Origin: Mesostigma viride
Lineage: Eukaryota > Streptophyta > Mesostigmatophyceae > Mesostigmatales > Mesostigmataceae
DNA length: 64,000 bases
Reading direction: 5' to 3'
NCBI GenBank assembly: GCA_009746045.1
Contig: RPFO01000103.1
Coordinates: forward strand, 579,070 to 643,069
In this document: positions 11,002 to 21,259 of the stretch, in pieces
How positions within the stretch are numbered: the stretch's first letter is position 1
Layout of the letters: each line of letters begins with the position of its first letter
Position numbers and translations under genes: made by a program
Notes under the pieces: model-generated
Databases searched by the model: none
The model's input: the letters and a program-made list of their open reading frames with translations, nothing else
Told to the model about the DNA's origin: nothing

Positions 11002-11669
11002 TGTTACGTCCCAGCCCAGACACCTCTAGCCTGAGCTACGTAGCGAAAGATCTACCATGCCGGAATTAGGAAGATTCAAGGTGGCCTAATGCAGATTGCG
11101 CTTCACGACTGGGGTCGTGAGATATCTTGCACCGCGACTTGATGCCAAGCTAATTAATACACACTTATAATGGCTAGCAATACCAATTACAAATGGATAG
11201 TTGCCCCAGGTTTAATGTGTAGGCGTATTCGCACTTATCATTCATCAAACCAAGAGGACGAGACTCTCGTCCTCGGACCAATTTCACCTAGGTCTGCCAC
11301 TACGCTGGCAAGGGGCGCCGACATGGCGCCGACCTTCCAAAGCATGCAGTCCACACAAGATCCTCGGGTGGACATCGACCCTCGCCTACAGAATCCACGC
11401 ATGAGTACAATATCTCAACTAGCTATAAAGTACGCAGCGCGGCGCGACTGCACCGGCCCCTAGAAGGTACACGCATACAACAACCTAGGCCCAAAATAAC
11501 TGGTCCGAATCACACAAACTGTCATAGTTCCATACAAAAGTCCTGACCAAGGGACAATTCCCAAATTAAGTCCCGAAATGAGTCCCAAAGTCCTACGGAC
11601 CATGACAACAAGTCAAACTACATAATTTATTCCATTGTTACGTCCGTCCAAAAGGGCCGGGACGTAACA
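11002..11669 (-). repeat. 3' LTR
   Basis: 668 bp with TGTTACGTCC...GGACGTAACA ends. Compared with the other LTR I see two substitutions and one 2-bp indel, all in the first ~140 bp. The rest reads identically, so the insertion is recent. A 97-codon open frame inside it is identical in both LTRs but has no known function. Confidence 0.93.
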
Positions 11670-11682
11670 CTCCTTTCCCCCC
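11670..11682 (-). promoter_or_regulatory. Polypurine tract of the LTR element
   Basis: On the minus strand GGGGGGAAAGGAG lies directly against the 3' LTR. This is the expected position and composition of the plus-strand primer for reverse transcription, and it fixes the element's orientation. Confidence 0.85.
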
Positions 11683-12982
11683 ACGGGGGTCGGTAGTCCC
11701 TACCGTACAAGAGATAGAAAGGAAACAAGTAAGCTACGCTACTATAAGAGTACTATGTCCCAACCCCGGTTCACCCGCGGGTTAGTAATACCAATTCCTC
11801 TAGAGGTTGATACACAGGACCAACCCTGACGTAGTAGCATGAAACAGGATGACAGGATGATTCCGGCCGCTATCCGTCATAAAACTCTCACAACCATCTT
11901 AGCGACCGCCGTTGTTGGCGCGCCGATCCACAGGAGCCACCTTAGGGGGCGCCACCGCGTGCCCTACCCCATCCACATAATAATGCACAGTCCATGTAAT
12001 CCCGCTCAACCAATCCTGAGGTCCTGAGCAGCCTCAAACTTGATGAAATGTTGACCATAGGGGTACTATGTCCCAGCCCTTGTGCACCAATGGGCCAGTG
12101 AAACCAGGTCCCCCCAGACTTGCCACGCAAGGGCAACTCTTTATATAGCCAATCGGGACTGTCAGCAGGAGGGAATATTTTTCATGCATACAACTTGATG
12201 ATCCGGCCGACGAGGTGGCCAGTCATGTATCCCGTCCAGCCGAGACCCAGCCTTACAGCGCGACTGATGCGCGCAATCACATGGCGATTAAGAAGTACTA
12301 CTAGCGTCGACGACGGTGAGGCACAGCATGCAGTGCAGGCCCCATGCTCAGAAGCGAGGGCGTGCACCAGAAGAATCTGATCCATCGCCTCACTACCAAC
12401 AGATGTACGCGTCCTCTCAAATACAGGCGCGCCGTGAGCCAACCGACCATGCAACGTGGCCGTCCCTGGCCGCCGCTGGAGTGGCTGTATAGAGGGGGAA
12501 GCCCTAGCGTGGCCGCTAGAGTGCGCCTCCCCTGCACCTGCGAGCGCATGCAGGTGCCCTCAAGGCCCTAGTGTGCCCACTAGAGTGCGCCCCGCCGTCT
12601 CTATCCAGCGCAGGAAACAGGCAAAGTCGATCAACACAGGAAACTTGGATAATATGGCACGTTAAGTGCCCAAAACTAGCAGGGCCCCAGCGTGTCCACT
12701 GGAGTGCGCCCTGCCAACTCCTCCACGAAGCTGCAGTAGTTTAGGCACAACACCGTGCTCCGGCCGACGTGCATAGACCGGAGCAGTCGCCGGTCCCCAC
12801 ATTCCTTAATGCTGCACCAATGTGCCTGAACTCCATCACAAGCGGGGGAAAACTCCTCAGCTCGCAGTCACACCCTCCGTGACACTTGCACTGCAAGATC
12901 ACAGTTGATGTTGGCGCAGGCCCATATGCATGGTGATGCTCGAGGCCGCCGACGTGAACTGCATAGCGCCCGCGATGCCCGC
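11683..12982 (-). other. LTR element internal region, no protein recognised
   Basis: This 1.3-kb part between the polypurine tract and the hAT insertion would hold the end of pol in a complete element. Six frames show only short open stretches and no integrase or RNase H motif. A short block (ctagagtgcgcc-type) recurs near 12500, 12580 and 12700. Confidence 0.5.
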
Positions 12983-14791
12983 CAGTGATGCGCCATACGC
13001 CGTATTATACGCCGTATTTAGCGTATTATGCGCGATACGCAAGCGGCGCATACGAAAATGGGGTACTTTTATACGCAACGCGTATTTTTGCGCATTTTTG
13101 CGTATTTTCGCGTATTTTTTGGCATATTTTGGCTTACGAGGTGGGTGCATTTGCTTGCCTAGACTGCGGCGCGCCGACCTGTAGTAGGAACAAATAATTG
13201 CGTGATGAGCTAGCTAGTGTATAATGCAAGAAAGCGTTCGAATCGTGACTTGTGAAGGCGGGAATGTGAAGGCGGGAAGGCTGAAGACTAAAGACAACAG
13301 GTGACAAGGTTTCTTTGTCTGCCAGCAACATCAGTGCGTAGCATATCGACATCCAGGCATGGCTGACGCGAGTGAGGAGTCAATGGAACACAATGATGAT
13401 GTGCGGCCCGATGAAGAAGAGGCCGCATCCGAAACTGTCTGGACATACATTAGCAAAGAGCGCATCCTCAAGAACGGGCTGCAGACAAATAACTACTTCA
13501 TGGAGTGCTCACTCTGCCAGGCAAAGTTCAGTGGTTCTTCTACCCGAGCAAGGTGCCATATCCTGGGCGGCTCGTACGCAAAGGACGCAAAAGTGTGCCC
13601 TTGCAAGAAGCCACCGCCGGTACTCCGTTACAAGATGCTGATTGAGCAGGCGGGGAAGGATAGCACTGCCAAGAAACGGAAAGCGACTAGTGACGCCAAG
13701 AAGCAGGCTGATGTGCGGGCGGCGTTTCAGCATGTCTTATTTTCAGATGGCACAATGTTCTTATCACTTCTATATTTGGCAGCTTGGCAGTCGGCCAAGC
13801 TCTCTTTAAGTACTATATTTGGAAGACAGTTCTCTGCCGCTTCAATGTATAGAGTGCATTCATATCTTGAGTTCTACAAATTTATTATCCTTTCCAGTGA
13901 CTTGTGAATTGATACGTACTGGTATTGATACTGAGTCGCATGTTGTCTCGATTTTGAAGAGAAACTATCAAGTTAGACCGTTAGAAACTATGCTTGTATT
14001 TCTAGGTAGTGATGACAATGCCAAGGTCATGCTATATATGTCATGTATAATAGCCAAAAGGTATGGCAAAAACACCAGCAGACCATGATTGGTTGCTCAG
14101 AATGTTGAAAACCCCTCAAAACCATGCCAAAAAAGGGGTTTTCAACAGTTAGCGTACGATTAGCGTATAATCGGGGTTCTCTGAACATAGTTTCTTTATA
14201 GTGATACGGAAGGGGAGCCGCTGATGCTAGGTGAAATAGAGCTGGGTGATGTGATCGTAATAAGGTTGATTAGGCTTCTAGTGTACGAGTATTATGGATG
14301 ATATGGCCTAATTGTTGCGGCCCATACCTTGACGGTGTGCTGAGTACCTTGACGACGGATTTTTGTGTCTAGGTTCTCCTAGCAGATCTGTGATTGCGGA
14401 CGGGTTTGCAACAAGCAATATCTGAAGTAAAACTTGACGGCTAAAACTGTTTAGAGGCCGTTGCCGGATCTGGCCGTTGGTAGAGAGCCGTTGGCCTTGA
14501 AACACGATAAAAGCTTGCTCACCTAGCTCATGGCGGTCTCTTTTGTTTTGCCACCCGCCCTCCCTGTGTGTTGCCTGTTTGGGGGTAAGGCTAGCCTTTT
14601 TGGACATAAAGTGTTCCCATGGGTAAGGATGGCCAGTTGAGGGCCACTTCCCGATGTGCTCTACTTATTGTTTTAATAAAGAGTCTGGTTACCTTGGAGT
14701 TCCACGGTTAATAGAATACATTATACACCGCGTATTATACATTATACACCTGGGGCCGCGTACGACGCGTATCGCGTATGGCCCATCACTG
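12983..14791 (+). mobile_element. hAT-like DNA transposon remnant, nested in the LTR element
   Basis: The 8-bp duplication ATGCCCGC (12975-12982 and 14792-14799) flanks ends CAGTGATGCGCCATACGC and GCGTATGGCCCATCACTG, which are inverted repeats with one mismatch. An 8-bp duplication and a CAGTG start are typical of hAT elements. Subterminal regions are rich in cgtat/gcgta words on both sides, possible transposase sites. Only an N-terminal BED-type finger protein remains; no catalytic domain fits in the 1.8 kb. Confidence 0.92.
13359..13907 (+). CDS. BED-type zinc finger protein (hAT transposase N-terminus)
   Basis: This 182-residue open frame starts MADASEESMEHNDD, an acidic leader. It is followed by a possible BED finger: an aromatic VWTYI block, then MECSLCQAKF with the CxxC pair and CHILGG supplying the His. 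A basic stretch (KKRKATSDAKKQ) follows and could be a nuclear signal. BED fingers bind transposon ends in hAT transposases. The DDE and dimerisation domains are absent: the frame stops at 13907 and the following ~880 bp are not coding. It may be a deletion product, or the rest may lie in unrecognised exons. Confidence 0.6.
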   Translation: MADASEESMEHNDDVRPDEEEAASETVWTYISKERILKNGLQTNNYFMECSLCQAKFSGSSTRARCHILGGSYAKDAKVCPCKKPPPVLRYKMLIEQAGKDSTAKKRKATSDAKKQADVRAAFQHVLFSDGTMFLSLLYLAAWQSAKLSLSTIFGRQFSAASMYRVHSYLEFYKFIILSSDL

Positions 14792-14799
14792 ATGCCCGC

Positions 14800-16900
14800 A
14801 CTTATAGGCATGTCGGGGAGTGACACGCCTTAATTGCAGGAACTGTCGTATCAGTAACGTTGCCCCTGCCAGACACACCATGCTGCTCATGGAGTAGGGC
14901 CGAAGCAACCCCCCAGTCCCCAACAAGAGCTCCTCGGGCTCGATCGCGCCCAGCCCACAGGTGCTCAAGCACATACAGCGATCGTGGACCGGGGTCAATG
15001 CCGCGCATGACCGATCACCGCCTGTCCACCCCGCTTGACTGTCTTGCCCAGGATCTCCATTCCCGCAACAGAAACACGCCCCTATATGTATGCAGTCCCC
15101 ACCGCGCATCTCCACATCCCCCACTCGAAGCTTGAAGGCCTCTCACTGGTCACCCCTGTACCAGTGCATGGCCATGGGGTAGTAGAGTGCGTTTTGCCGG
15201 AAGCCCACACAGCCCGCCCGCCATGCACATGGAACGCCCTGCTCTGGGTCCCTCATCCATGCAACCTCGTAGGCGTGCGGACACGAGCCACTTGCAAATC
15301 ACGCTCGATCGGCCTCCACCAGTGGTGCAAGGAACAACTCCCTACCGACTGCTCAGCCCACAGGAGGGACGCGAACACTGCGCGATGGTAGCCATGCACA
15401 GGGTCGCTGGCAGTGACTAGGTGCTCTGACTCCAGCAGCTCGATCCTGCCTGCCTCTCATGCAGTCTCGGGTCGCCGTTACTACAGTCCCCGTGACTCGC
15501 CCACGACGGTCAGATCCCGCACGTCCCATGTACCTCAGTGCCCTGCCATGGCTCAGCGCGCGTCAGCGCCGGCCGGGTCCGCTCAGAGCGGATGTACCGG
15601 CCCAATGCAGTGATACCGGGTGTTACTCGGACACCGGCAGTCTGCGGGGCGACAGCGCCACATCATGTGGCATCGGCACCATGCACGCGCACTGTTGAGG
15701 CGGTGAGACAATGACCGGGCACTGCCACCGGCTTCTGATGCAACCACGACCGGCACCAGTGCAACCAGTGCAACCACGACCGGATGGGTCATCCACCACT
15801 ACTGCTGGCAGTACGTGCTGTCGCCATGCAACTGCACCGTGCCCGCATATGCTTGCAGCCCCGGGGGCCCTTACTCCCGACAGTCGCGGCGGACGCGGGC
15901 GCGCCCTGCATGCACGGGTACTCGAGCCCGGGAGTTCCCTGGCCGACCAGCTAGGCGCCGACTCAATGCCGGGGTAGCCAATTGGTTGGCTACCGACAAT
16001 TCCACAAGGTGCTGTACATCTGTTTGCCGGCCGACCACAAAATGCAGGCTCCACCATGCCTGATCGCCCAGTCGCACCGGGGTTGCAGCAGCCTCCAAGC
16101 ACCGTGCCGTCTCCATGCACCGTGCCGCAATGGTGAAATTAATCACGTACGGGTGCACGAGAAGCGAGGCGCGTCCCTCATGCGCCAGGAAGTCAGGGAG
16201 CCGTGACTCATAGCCGCCAGCCGGAAGACTCCCTATAATAATACTTGGTCGCGTGCCATGGGACTCCGCGTCCGTTGGTCACGCGGGACGCGACGTGCAG
16301 TCAGGCCGTAGTCTGGGGTCGCTGCCGGGCACTCGCTGCCGAATCCGGCATCCCACGCGGAGATGCCTCGGTACGGACGCCTTAGTAGTAGGATCATCAA
16401 GGATCCGGTGAGCCCATGTCCAAAAAGGCTAGGACCATGTGCACATGCGGTGCTGAGTGCCTGACGTGGTCCTCTTCGGGACGACCCGTTCAAGCCCACC
16501 ACCACTTGCGGATTATCCCATAGAGAATATAGCATGGAGAAAATATATTATATAGAAAATAGAGAATATCGAAAATATATAATATCCGCACACTGGCGCA
16601 TCGATCCCTGGCATGGCAGTAGAAGGGTCGTCGGATCCACGCGCGGCTGCGGTGGATTCCTACATAGATGGCCGGCTCGATCCAAAGCCGAACCGTGCCG
16701 ATCATACAGGAGCTAGATATAATTAAGAAGAGTATGGTATCATAAAGAAGTGTAGTGGACCAGTACAAGTACTTAGTATAGAAAAGGTAGGTATAGTAAA
16801 GAAGTATATGGTATTATTAGTAGCCATCTGGTTTCATACGCTCTGCGACCCCTCCCCTTCCCCCGGGGACGACGCGTCCACGCGATCGTCCAATTACTGC
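14800..16900 (-). other. LTR element internal region where pol would be expected
   Basis: This 2.1-kb stretch holds many catgca words and only short open frames. No YVDD-type reverse-transcriptase, RNase H or integrase motif was found on either strand. The AT-rich segment at 16500-16800 has taggta/gaaaatata repeats. The region seems to be non-coding filler in a gag-only element. Confidence 0.5.
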
Positions 16901-16965
16901 CAAGGAGTCAAGGATGCTGGACCGCCGGGCGCTCGTGTGTAATACGATGTGCCCTATACTCGCCG

Positions 16966-17288
16966 TCAGGGCACCAAAAGGAACCATCGGGAAACCAAAC
17001 TACTCGCCGGCGCACGCGAATGTCCACATCCTGCGCGTCCAAAGTCGAGCCCAATGATGATGTCCGCTGCGCCCAGTGGTGCGATGGTCGCAGCCAGGTC
17101 GAACGGGGTGCCTTGCAGCACACCTTTGATATCTGCCAGACCGGGCGATTGGTGTTGGCGACCATCCGAGTGGGCCAGATGCACGGCCGTCCGGTGTGGG
17201 GGCTGGGCGTCAGGCCCAGCCGGCGCACCAGTGCCGCGTTGATGAAGGACGTGGAAGCGCCTGTGACGACCAAAAACTTGACATCCAT
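16966..17288 (-). pseudogene. Retropepsin-like aspartic protease, inactive
   Basis: The first part reads MDVKFLVVTGAST. The usual catalytic triplet context is DTGAS, so the catalytic Asp is Val here. After a frameshift around 17170-17185 the fold continues as GVLQGTPFDL and LGAADIIIGLDF, the second conserved hairpin of retroviral-type proteases. It lies after gag in the element's sense direction, as in gag-pro-pol order. Both the Asp substitution and the frameshift predict no activity. Confidence 0.75.
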
Positions 17289-17430
17289 GACGGTTGGTTG
17301 GCCGTGTCTGAATATATTATTACAATCTCATATATAAAATATCCCATTACCGCCAACGGTACCCTATATAAAACCACTAGTGCTAGACGCCTACTAGTAA
17401 TTTCCCATTACCGCCAACGGCGTCTATGCA

Positions 17431-17580
17431 TGGGGTCAGTGTATGATTCCAAACACCCCCCTTACTGCTGATAGCATGATAACAGGGTGACCTGCTACTG
17501 GGCAGGACCAATGCACCCTTCGTACTACTGACATCATGATAACAGGGTGACCTGCTACTGTGCAGGACCAATGCACCCTA
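17431..17580. repeat. Two tandem ~60-bp repeats
   Basis: The block catgataacagggtgacctgctactg...caggaccaatgcaccct occurs twice in a row within the LTR element, between gag and protease. Nearby, cccattaccgccaacgg also occurs twice (about 17343 and 17404). Confidence 0.8.
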
Positions 17581-17873
17581 GCTTGGTATTTGGTACAGAT
17601 GTGGGGCAAAACAGACACCCCCCCCTTGCCCTACAGAGGTGGGCATTCTCAGAATGGCTCAGAAGGTGGCCAGCCACTAGGACTGGAAAAGCGCACCGGA
17701 GTGAACATATTATAAAAATATAATTGTTAATTAAATATACTAATATATAGTAATATATATTAATATATAGTAATATATATTATAGTATACTTCCCAGTGG
17801 CAAACTCGTAACCGGCCACTGCTGGTGACTCAAAGGTCGCACGCTGTCCGGAGGCTAGTCGTGAGCCTCGATC

Positions 17874-19128
17874 TCATTGACTGCGCGCAGCACGCCCTTG
17901 GTAGAACTCATCGATGGCGGCCGCGGCTGCTGGTGCTGAGACGTGAACTGCCGGGCCTGCTGGCGCCCGCTCGTCCGCGTTGCGGGGCTTTTCCCTTGGG
18001 CCGGAGGAGTCCGGGCGACTGCCGAACACCGGGCCTGAAAACCTGGGCTCGGTCTCCCCCGTGCCACGTCCAGCGTGCCTGCTACGGAGTTTGGGGCAGT
18101 CGCGCCTGAGGTGACCCACCTCAAAGCACATGAAGCAACGGGCTTTACTCGCGTCGATGGCGTTGAGGCCATGGTCAGCGTTCCCGCCCTCCAGGTCATC
18201 GGGGGAGTCCTCGTTCCCCTCGCCGTCGTGCGGGGGACCTGATCGGAAGAAACGACGCACCGATGGTGCGCCCCCGCGAGCCACGACGTTGGCCACCTGC
18301 AGAAGATACCTCTGGATATTCAAGATGTCCCACTCCTTCCAAGGAACCTCAGCGTAGTGCTTTAGTACCTCGTCCTGCAGCTCGGGGCTGAGTGCCTCAA
18401 TGAATCTGATCTTGTACTCGTACCAGGTCATGTCGGTCAGGTAAGCGGCGCTGGACTCAAACTTGGACAGAAACTCGCGATATGGGGAGGTCCCCTGGCG
18501 CAGCTTGCCGAAGGCGAGTCGCTCGTGGAGCTCCGCGTCTGGGGGTATCAACTTGCGGCGCACCCGGTCCATCAACTCCTCCACGGTTTGCGGGTACGAC
18601 TGGGATGCGATGCTCTCACAGTTCAGGATGCTCACCACCGAAGGATCCATGCAGGTGTTGACAACATACGGGATCAGATCGCAGGTGGCAAGTTCCCAAC
18701 TGTGGTGGTTGCACCAGACGGTATACTGCTGTTGCCACATGCGCCCCCATTCGTCAATCTCCCGCGGTTTCATGTCCGCGTGCAGCTTGGGAACATTCTT
18801 GAACGTGGGCATCGGTGGGGCCTTCACCGTATTAGGCTTGGGCCCACCGACCTCCCGGTAGGCGATGGAGCCGAAGGCTGGGGGCTGCGACCGGGGGAGA
18901 GATCCGGATCTGGTCGGCGTGCCGTGCGTCCGCCGCACCTGTACCGACGAGGGGTGTTCATACCCCGGGTCATCCAAGGCCACTCTGCTGAAATTCAGGT
19001 TGCTGACGACCGCTGGCGAGTGAACCATGCTGCTGTAATTCTGCCCCCGAGGTTGCTGCAGTTGCTGCTGCGGTTGCTGCTGCTGCTGCTGCGGTAGTTG
19101 CTGCTGCTGCTGCGGTTGCTGCTGCTGC

Positions 19129-19162
<34 letters not shown>

Positions 19163-19452
19163 AACCCTGCTGCTGCTGCTGCTGCTGGAAACCCTGCTGG
19201 AGCATCTCTTGGCTGCGCCCGTCTCCCCCTTGTTCCACGTACCCTGGAGTCTGGACTGTCATCATCTGATGAATCTCTGCGGCCCTGGTCTCTGGATCGT
19301 GGGGAGTCTTTCGCAGGTCTCTCCATGACCTCACCTGTACCTGTCCCTACTTGCACGTGCGGTGGTACCTCCTCTACCACCTCTATACCTTGCTCGTGGT
19401 TGTCTACCTGTTCTATCTCTCTGTTGACAGGTTCTCTCCGTTTTCGTGGCAT
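17874..19452 (-). CDS. gag: gag polyprotein of the LTR element
   Basis: The main frame (from 19334) has 486 codons. It has a long Gln-rich stretch (CTG repeats, about 19030-19200), a capsid-like helical part with WGRMWQQQYTVWCNHH and KLRQGTSPYREFLSKFE, and a CCHC zinc knuckle CFMCFEVGHLRRDC near the C-terminus. This combination is diagnostic of LTR-retrotransposon gag. A second frame from 19452 (MPRKRREPVNREIEQ) runs into it, so the true start may be 19452 with a one-base slip near 19330. Length polymorphism in the Gln repeat is likely. Confidence 0.85.
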
Positions 19453-19585
19453 GGTGCTCGTACCGATACCTTACACTGCAGGCAACACCTCCCCAGAAAG
19501 AAAGAGAGAGAGGGAGAGAGGGCAACCACGTGCTATAGATCTTATATATGTAGGACCTAGTACTATTCCCTAGTAATAATCCCCT

Positions 19586-20077
19586 CTATTGTCTGCGAGA
19601 GCCAATGGTCAGCTGGGAGAAGGTAACTGTAACTGCTGTCCCTACCTCCTGACTGCTGTCTCCCTTGCTGTGCGTGGGTGGCTTAGAGCATTCACGAGTG
19701 GTGTGCATACCCTCAGGCAATGGCATGTGTTCCTTACTAGACTTATCTGCATCTCCTAGATTATCAAATCCCTTCCACCTGGCAATAGAGCCCTTATCCT
19801 TAATGTATTCCTCACATGCCCTGTAGGGACGTAATGCATTATTATAGGCTAGCAGAAGCTTGCGAGAAGGAAAAGAAGAAGGGGGGAATCCCAGGTTACC
19901 TCTAAGTGCAGTGACCTTTACCAAAACAAACGAGGGAGAAGCACAGAGTCTAACACAGCACACGCCCGAGCTTTCCGCGGCAAGGGCTATATACGCACAC
20001 ACGGAGGTAAACACCGTCAACACAGTCGGCAACAGCCAGACGGTATCCACCCCCACGACCCCTTGCAGGTCAAACAA
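19586..20077 (-). CDS. Hypothetical 163-residue ORF in the LTR element leader
   Basis: This open frame lies between the 5' LTR and gag on the element's sense strand. It begins MFDLQGVVGVDTVWLLP, with a hydrophobic stretch up to about residue 30, then a polar basic half. I do not recognise it. Its position would suit a leader ORF, but it may be chance. Confidence 0.3.
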   Translation of the reverse strand: MFDLQGVVGVDTVWLLPTVLTVFTSVCAYIALAAESSGVCCVRLCASPSFVLVKVTALRGNLGFPPSSFPSRKLLLAYNNALRPYRACEEYIKDKGSIARWKGFDNLGDADKSSKEHMPLPEGMHTTRECSKPPTHSKGDSSQEVGTAVTVTFSQLTIGSRRQ

Positions 20078-20277
20078 CGAATGTCCGTCTCCGCGACGTC
20101 CATAGGCACCAACGACTTTTACAACCTATAGAGGGTACAACGTATAACATAAACCCCCTACGCGTGCGGACCCGGAGAGAAAGCGAGCTCGCCAGCTAGC
20201 CTTCAGCAGGCATAGCTTGTAAAGAAAGAATTCTAACTAGGGGACGAAGCATCGTCGATGACGTAAATCCCTCCTGA

Positions 20278-20490
20278 GCTGGCCGCCACCCGGTGTCGTT
20301 GAAGGCAAGCCCTGGCCGCCACTAGATGTCGTTTAAAACAGGATAGCTGAACGCTATCGTTGACAGCACCTCACCACAGGACTATTGCTAGCCCCGCCGA
20401 GTATCCCAGACTGGCCGCTTGCTGCCTAGGTCGTCGTTGAATCCCTTTACGGGCTGGCCGCCGACCTGTCAGCAATCGTTGAATTCCGGA
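20278..20490. repeat. Degenerate leader repeats of the LTR element
   Basis: About four copies of a ctggccgcc...gtcgttgaa motif at 30-100-bp spacing occupy the leader next to the primer site. Confidence 0.5.
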
Positions 20491-20580
20491 ACCTCTATCT
20501 ACGCCAAGCACCGCCTTGGTATCCTAATTGGCTTCCCTAACCCTCTCCGCAAGAGTTAGCTGACCTCTCCAGCACATTTC

Positions 20581-20592
20581 CTCCGATAACCA
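20581..20592 (-). promoter_or_regulatory. Primer-binding site of the LTR element
   Basis: On the minus strand TGGTTATCGGAG begins one base inside the 5' LTR. Starting with TGG fits pairing to a tRNA 3'-CCA end. It resembles but does not equal the initiator-Met type site, so the tRNA is not assigned. Confidence 0.65.
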
Positions 20593-20593
20593 G

Positions 20594-21259
20594 TGTTACG
20601 TCCCGGCCCAGACACCTCTAGCCTGAGCTACGTAGCGAAAGATCTACCATGCCGGAATTAGGAAGATTCAAGGTGGCCTAGCAGATTGCGCTTCACGACT
20701 GGGGTCGTGAGATATCTGGCACCGCGACTTGATGCCAAGCTAATTAATACACACTTATAATGGCTAGCAATACCAATTACAAATGGATAGTTGCCCCAGG
20801 TTTAATGTGTAGGCGTATTCGCACTTATCATTCATCAAACCAAGAGGACGAGACTCTCGTCCTCGGACCAATTTCACCTAGGTCTGCCACTACGCTGGCA
20901 AGGGGCGCCGACATGGCGCCGACCTTCCAAAGCATGCAGTCCACACAAGATCCTCGGGTGGACATCGACCCTCGCCTACAGAATCCACGCATGAGTACAA
21001 TATCTCAACTAGCTATAAAGTACGCAGCGCGGCGCGACTGCACCGGCCCCTAGAAGGTACACGCATACAACAACCTAGGCCCAAAATAACTGGTCCGAAT
21101 CACACAAACTGTCATAGTTCCATACAAAAGTCCTGACCAAGGGACAATTCCCAAATTAAGTCCCGAAATGAGTCCCAAAGTCCTACGGACCATGACAACA
21201 AGTCAAACTACATAATTTATTCCATTGTTACGTCCGTCCAAAAGGGCCGGGACGTAACA
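20594..21259 (-). repeat. 5' LTR
   Basis: 666 bp, near-identical to the copy at 11002-11669 (two substitutions and a 2-bp gap). It ends against the duplication GGTGG at 21260-21264, after which LINE coding resumes in frame. Confidence 0.93.

Larger units (their letters stand above)
11002..21259 (-). mobile_element. Non-autonomous LTR retrotransposon (gag plus broken protease)
   Basis: Two LTRs of 668 and 666 bp in direct orientation start TGTTACGTCC and end GGACGTAACA. A 5-bp duplication, GGTGG, flanks the whole (10997-11001 and 21260-21264). Orientation is minus: a purine tract abuts the left (3') LTR, a TGG-starting primer site abuts the right (5') LTR, and gag reads leftward. No reverse transcriptase, RNase H or integrase motif was seen in the ~5 kb left of the protease. 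Without the internal hAT element it is about 8.4 kb. It resembles gag-only LTR elements that depend on a partner. Confidence 0.9.

Noticed and set aside
11170..11463. 97-residue protein conserved in two places (also 20760-21053)
   Set aside because: Both lie in the LTRs of one element, so identity is due to recent transposition, and nothing else supports coding.
14786..16120. Pol remnants in the LTR element
   Set aside because: Frames of 100-165 codons exist, but none shows reverse-transcriptase, RNase H or integrase motifs.
18970..19452. A poly-Ala protein overlapping gag
   Set aside because: Alternative frame of the CTG repeat. Only its first ~40 codons may be the true gag start.
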